Assembly: GCA_023396365.1 (NCBI GenBank)
Contig: JAEWWL010000072.1
Location: 1-16,535, forward strand
DNA from: Methanobacteriota archaeon
Lineage (GTDB): Archaea; Halobacteriota; Methanomicrobia; Methanomicrobiales; Methanomicrobiaceae
Length of the DNA stretch: 16,535 bases
Direction: 5' to 3'
The translations under genes were made by a program, and so were the position numbers. Under the pieces are notes generated by a model. The model was not told where the DNA came from. It was given only the letters and a program-made list of their open reading frames with translations, and did no database searches. Positions 13,777-16,535 of the stretch are shown in pieces (position 1 is the stretch's first letter; each line of letters begins with the position of its first letter).

Positions 13777-14803
13777 ATCTGTTAAAGTATTTTATGTAAT
13801 CCTCAGGAAAATCCTCGTAGCTTCCAATAAGCGCCTGGTTTAATTCACGCAGATTAAAGAGAATCTGCTCTGTGTTTTTAATCTGAAGAGAGAGATTTAG
13901 TATAAGTGCATCTTTTTCGATTTCGTCATTTTTAACCTGGCTTAAAATATTAAAAAGATTCATGCGGACATGCTCAACAGGATTTTTAAGCCTCATTGCA
14001 GCTTCTGAGATGTAGCGTATCATTGTGCTGTACATCTCCTTTTCACGGGAGATGTCGGTTGCAAAAACCGATGCTCCGATTACTTCGCCGCTTTTATTCT
14101 TTATCGGAGAGACGCTTATTAAAATTGAGATAACTTTTCCTGATTTTGTTTTTCTTTCGGTCTGAAAATTTTTAATCTCTTTATTCTGCTTAACTTTTTC
14201 AATCTCAAATGAAATTTCGTCCTCTCTTCTTGGCGGGATTAAGACACTGATGCTTTTTCCAAGGACTTCGGATTCACTATATCCGTAGAGTTTTTCTGCA
14301 CCGGCATTCCAGCTGATTATATTTTTTTCAAGATCAATTCCTATTATTGCGTCATTTGATGATTTGACAAGATTGTAAAGGTAATTTTTCTCATAGTCCC
14401 TTTCAAGATCATAAGATATATCCCGTGCGACAAAAACCCCGTACCAGTTTTCATTGATATTTACAGGAGATATTGAATAATCAAGAATTTTTTCAGAAAA
14501 ATCTTTTGCCCTGATAAAACCCATCCCGTGATAGAAAGATTTGCGGCCCTTTATTTCAAAGATTGAATCAAGAAAGTTTTCAGGTATTTTATCCTCCTTA
14601 TTCATGTTCAGATATGAGTTCATTATTTCGCTGAATTTTTTCTCTAAAACTTCTTCGGCACTAAATCCGGTTATATCCTCAGCGGCCCTGTTCCATAATT
14701 TTACTGTTTTTGACTTATCAAACATTACAACAGCACCGGGAAATGCATTCACCATCAATATGAATTCTTCACCAAATTCTGCAGAAGAGCATTCTTTTTC
14801 CAT
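13775..14803 (-). CDS. Double-PAS sensor protein with histidine-less H-box
   Basis: A 342-residue soluble protein. The first PAS domain is about 13-134 (VVMFDKSKTVKLWNRAAEDITGFSAEEV, ending GVFVARDIS). The second is about 140-258 (IIGIDLEKNIISWNAGAEKLYGYSESEVLG, ending VFATDISREKE) with a PAC tail. Residues 259-330 form a helical hairpin like a histidine-kinase dimerisation domain, but at the H-box (AAMRLKNPVEHV) the histidine position is M270, and no ATPase domain follows. It cannot autophosphorylate in the usual way and probably acts through dimerisation or by binding a partner. The obvious partner is the KaiC-like protein encoded immediately downstream. The start is ATG with GGTGA six bases upstream. 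A TATA-like TATTTATAAAAC (minus, about 14879) gives a leader of about 50 bases. Confidence 0.85.
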   Translation of the reverse strand: MEKECSSAEFGEEFILMVNAFPGAVVMFDKSKTVKLWNRAAEDITGFSAEEVLEKKFSEIMNSYLNMNKEDKIPENFLDSIFEIKGRKSFYHGMGFIRAKDFSEKILDYSISPVNINENWYGVFVARDISYDLERDYEKNYLYNLVKSSNDAIIGIDLEKNIISWNAGAEKLYGYSESEVLGKSISVLIPPRREDEISFEIEKVKQNKEIKNFQTERKTKSGKVISILISVSPIKNKSGEVIGASVFATDISREKEMYSTMIRYISEAAMRLKNPVEHVRMNLFNILSQVKNDEIEKDALILNLSLQIKNTEQILFNLRELNQALIGSYEDFPEDYIKYFNR

Positions 14804-15206
14804 TTCAATTCACCACGAGATTATTTTTTTCAGATTATTTTATTATTATCAGGAAAACCTGTTCATATAATGTTTTATAAATAGTAAATGATTATCATAA
14901 AATTGTTTTGATTATGCATATCTTTTTTAATTCACAAAATTTTTGTGTATTTCCCCGGCTTTTAATATAAACTGTGAATTTTTGGATTTTTCTAAAAATT
15001 TACTCTGAATATTCTGAATATTGATGAATTTAATAGATTAATTTAACAATATTTTAAAAAAGGAGCAGGTTAAAAATATAATATCCGTTTTGAAAATATC
15101 CGGATTTTTGAATTAACTGTGGTTTTTATAAAAACCAAAAAAGAAATGTTACATTGAATAAGTTTATAGAATTGCCGGTTTAACGATAAATCAATAATAT
15201 TCTGCA
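14804..15206. other. Gene-free intergenic region with promoters and short repeats
   Basis: About 400 bases between divergent genes, very AT-rich. Visible items: the minus-strand TATA of the PAS gene near 14874-14884; a tandem 9-mer CTGAATATT twice (15005-15013 and 15014-15022); an 18-bp perfect palindrome at 15120-15137; and a plus-strand TATA-like GTTTATAG near 15161-15168 for the NifX-like gene. Open frames here are short and unconvincing. Confidence 0.5.
15120..15137. promoter_or_regulatory. 18-bp perfect palindrome, candidate operator
   Basis: TGGTTTTTATAAAAACCA reads the same on both strands. It lies about 80-97 bases upstream of the NifX-like start and about 25-40 bases upstream of the better-placed TATA-like box. 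Its centre, TTTATAAA, is itself TATA-like. Confidence 0.5.
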
Positions 15207-15216
15207 GGTGGTTTTT

Positions 15217-15561
15217 TTGAAGATCTGTATAACAGTTAAAGATAAAAATATCAACAATCCAATTGAGAAAAATTTTGGAAGAACTCCATATATAGCTCTT
15301 TATGATACAGATACAAAAGAGATCTCCTTTGTTGAAAACACACACTGCGATGCATCAATAGGTGCAGGAATAAGGACTGCCAGGATGGTTATTGACAACG
15401 GTGCTGAAATTTTATATACTGGTGTTGTCGGCGAAAATGCAAGAAGGGTGATTGATTCAGCAGATATTAGAATAGTTGCGGTAACTCTTAAAAAATCACT
15501 CTGTGAGATTTTATCAGAACTTGATGCAGAAAATTTGGATATTTCAAAGTCTGAAATCTAA
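15217..15561 (+). CDS. NifX/NifB-type dinitrogenase iron-molybdenum cofactor domain protein
   Basis: A 114-residue single-domain protein of the Nitro_FeMo-Co family (RNase H-like fold). Relatives bind and carry iron-sulfur or FeMo-cofactor precursors (NifX, NafY, the NifB C-terminus). Methanogens also have many stand-alone copies of unknown role. Visible family pattern: start MKICITVKD, acidic IALYDTDTKEISFVEN, then GAGIRTARMVIDNGAEILYTGVVGENARRVIDSADIRIVAV (about 49-89). One cysteine (C44) falls in the HCDASIGAG region. The start is TTG at 15217, because GGTGG (15207-15211) sits five bases upstream and the protein then begins at the conserved first strand. The GTG at 15208 lies within that ribosome site. 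No nif genes are near, so a nitrogen fixation role is unsupported. Confidence 0.85.
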   Translation: MKICITVKDKNINNPIEKNFGRTPYIALYDTDTKEISFVENTHCDASIGAGIRTARMVIDNGAEILYTGVVGENARRVIDSADIRIVAVTLKKSLCEILSELDAENLDISKSEI

Positions 15562-15565
15562 AAAA

Positions 15566-15582
15566 TTTTTTCTCTTTTTTTT
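15566..15582 (+). terminator. T-run terminator after the NifX-like gene
   Basis: Runs of six T (15566-15571) and eight T (15575-15582) directly after the stop codon. Confidence 0.5.
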
Positions 15583-15590
15583 GCGGTTAG

Positions 15591-15598
15591 TTTAATAA
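15591..15598 (+). promoter_or_regulatory. TATA-like box for the TIM-barrel gene
   Basis: TTTAATAA centred about 26 bases before the ATG at 15621, which has no ribosome site; a leaderless transcript is likely. Confidence 0.4.
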
Positions 15599-15620
15599 GA
15601 GATGCAATTAATTTTAATTA

Positions 15621-16346
15621 ATGTATGGTGTTTCAACACACTGCCTTATTGACAAGCCGCTTGATAAGGCCCTTTCCCTTCTTGCTGACATAACTTCAGT
15701 TGTTGAAATTATGGATGACGGGCAACATTTTCTTGATTCACATGAGATTTTGGAATCTTTTTCCTTTACTTATTATATGCACTCACCTTCAAGGGGTGTA
15801 AACATTTCATCGCAGCTTGAGCCGATTCGAAAGGCAAGTGTTGAAGTAATAAAACACTGTATGACAGTCGGGTCTATGGCGGATGCAAAAGGAGTTGTTG
15901 TCCATCCGGGATATTTCGGCTGGCATTCAGAGAGAGATGTGGGAATTTTTCAGCTGCAAAAGTCGCTTCTTGAGATAAAGAAGCACTCAGATGATCTGTC
16001 TGTTCCTTTTTTTATAGAAAATATGCCAAAATGGGATTACTTTTTCCTTCAGACGCCTGATGATCTTTGTCTTTTTTCGGATTTGCTATTCGCCCTTGAT
16101 GTAGGACATGCAAATATGAACAACTGCCTTGGGGATTTTTTAAAGATGGATGTTTCTCATTTTCATCTTCATGACAATGACGGACTTAGTGATTCTCATC
16201 TTGCGGTTGGCGACGGGACGATTGATTTTGCGCCCGTGCTGAAAAAGATTTTGGAAAACGGCGGATGCCCTGTCATTGAAACAAACTCCTTTGACGCTGC
16301 AATAAGGAGTATTAACGCTCTTAACAGACTATCAGCCGGCCTTTGA
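15621..16346 (+). CDS. Sugar phosphate isomerase/epimerase-like TIM barrel (AP endonuclease 2 superfamily)
   Basis: A 241-residue (beta/alpha)8 protein of the superfamily that includes xylose isomerases, sugar epimerases and endonuclease IV. Candidate metal ligands line up in order: H54 (YYMHSPS), H95 (VVVHPGYFG), E133 (FFIENMP), D160 and H163 (ALDVGHAN), H182 or H184 (FHLHDNDG), D191-x-H193 (SDSHLAVGDGTIDF) and E220 (VIETNS). That matches the nine-ligand trinuclear zinc pattern of endonuclease IV, although the protein is shorter than typical Nfo (about 280) and several isomerase families share much of the pattern. Substrate unknown: DNA abasic sites, a sugar, or a sugar phosphate. The start is ATG and probably leaderless. 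It follows the NifX-like gene but behind a terminator, so it is probably a separate unit. Confidence 0.8.
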   Translation: MYGVSTHCLIDKPLDKALSLLADITSVVEIMDDGQHFLDSHEILESFSFTYYMHSPSRGVNISSQLEPIRKASVEVIKHCMTVGSMADAKGVVVHPGYFGWHSERDVGIFQLQKSLLEIKKHSDDLSVPFFIENMPKWDYFFLQTPDDLCLFSDLLFALDVGHANMNNCLGDFLKMDVSHFHLHDNDGLSDSHLAVGDGTIDFAPVLKKILENGGCPVIETNSFDAAIRSINALNRLSAGL

Positions 16347-16347
16347 A

Positions 16348-16401
16348 TTTTTTATTCTTCTTATGCCAGCTCTTGTTTTTTCTTTTATGACTCCTTTTTT
16401 T
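16348..16401 (+). terminator. T-run terminators after the TIM-barrel gene
   Basis: Several T-runs of six or more (16348-16353, about 16376-16381, and 16395-16401) follow the stop codon. Confidence 0.45.
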
Positions 16402-16420
16402 CAGGGCTCTTTAGTTAAGA

Positions 16421-16454
16421 TTTTATAGGTATTGCATCGACTTTATAATGCAAT
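16421..16454 (+). promoter_or_regulatory. tRNA-Thr promoter with flanking inverted repeat
   Basis: Two TATA-like elements precede the tRNA: TTTTATAGG (16421-16429) and CTTTATAAT (16441-16449). The first predicts a start about 12 bases before the tRNA. ATTGCAT (16431-16437) and ATGCAAT (16448-16454) form a 7-bp inverted repeat around the second element. Confidence 0.45.
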
Positions 16455-16462
16455 TTCTTTGC

Positions 16463-16534
16463 GCCTCAGTGGCTTAGTGGCATAGCGCGTCCTTGGTAAG
16501 GACGAGGTCGCGGGTTCAACTCCCGCTTGAGGCT
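16463..16534 (+). tRNA. tRNA-Thr, anticodon GGT
   Basis: Complete within the window, ending one base before its edge. The acceptor arms are GCCTCAG and TTGAGGC (one G-U). The D-arm is GCT...AGC with GTGGC in the loop. The anticodon stem CGTCC/GGACG encloses loop TTGGTAA, giving anticodon GGT. The T-arm is GCGGG-TTCAACT-CCCGC. The discriminator base is T, as expected for archaeal tRNA-Thr. There is no intron and CCA is not encoded. Confidence 0.95.
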
Positions 16535-16535
16535 T

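Noticed and set aside
15070..15345. 91-codon minus-strand frame overlapping the NifX-like gene
   Set aside because: Ile/Phe/Asn-rich composition from AT bias; it overlaps a well-supported gene and has no ribosome site.
15217..15561. Evidence for nitrogen fixation
   Set aside because: Only a single NifX/NifB-type domain is present. Such proteins are widespread in methanogens that do not fix nitrogen, and no nif structural gene is nearby.
16463..16535. Integration of a mobile element at the tRNA-Thr 3' end
   Set aside because: The tRNA ends one base before the window edge, so no attachment repeat or integrase can be seen.

Overview
The window looks like a euryarchaeal methanogen, most likely Methanomicrobiales (the order is an inference). 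Lineage markers are a coenzyme F390 synthetase-type adenylating enzyme, a fused ferredoxin:disulfide reductase/rubredoxin protein of the methanogen type, HypD, an Mth212-like exonuclease III, and HTH-PAS and PAS proteins of a style common in that order. The DNA is AT-rich. Start codons are mixed ATG/GTG/TTG. TATA-like boxes sit about 25 bases before starts or before short leaders. T-runs follow many genes, as expected for archaeal transcription ends. No phage, IS element, CRISPR array or toxin system is visible; this is mostly chromosomal housekeeping and accessory metabolism.

Layout, left to right. 8-868: a small encapsulin-type ferritin-like gene (-) and an unrecognised gene (+), divergent around a palindromic operator-like cluster. 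879-2400: trpF (-) and an exonuclease III/AP endonuclease gene (+), divergent. 2402-2677: degenerate A-rich repeats. 2678-3595: class I aldolase (-). 3978-4808: HTH-PAS regulator (+). 4809-5150: a striking array of about 22 copies of a 15-16 bp T-rich unit. 5149-6495: F390 synthetase-like gene (-).

6791-8246 (+) is a redox gene cluster: a glutaredoxin-like protein with a CGHC active site overlaps an FTR-type [4Fe-4S] disulfide reductase fused to rubredoxin, followed by a 2H phosphoesterase. 8369-9676 (+) is an NCS2 purine permease and 9733-10575 (-) an unrecognised seven-helix membrane protein. 10827-11519 (-) is an unknown protein whose reading frame clearly continues upstream of its first ordinary start codon. 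tRNA-Arg(CCG) and hypD follow, both on the minus strand.

13205-14803 (-) is a tightly coupled pair: a double-PAS protein with a histidine-less H-box and a KaiC/RecA-like protein without a Walker A motif. The right end (+) holds a NifX/NifB-type (Nitro_FeMo-Co) protein, a TIM-barrel sugar isomerase/endonuclease IV-like protein with a full set of candidate metal ligands, and a complete tRNA-Thr(GGT).

The best candidates for something new are the 22-copy terminator-like array, the operator shared by the ferritin and the unknown gene, the histidine-less PAS proteins with their KaiC-like partner, and the glutaredoxin/FTR/2H-phosphoesterase cluster. I see no convincing complete novel defence or mobile system.
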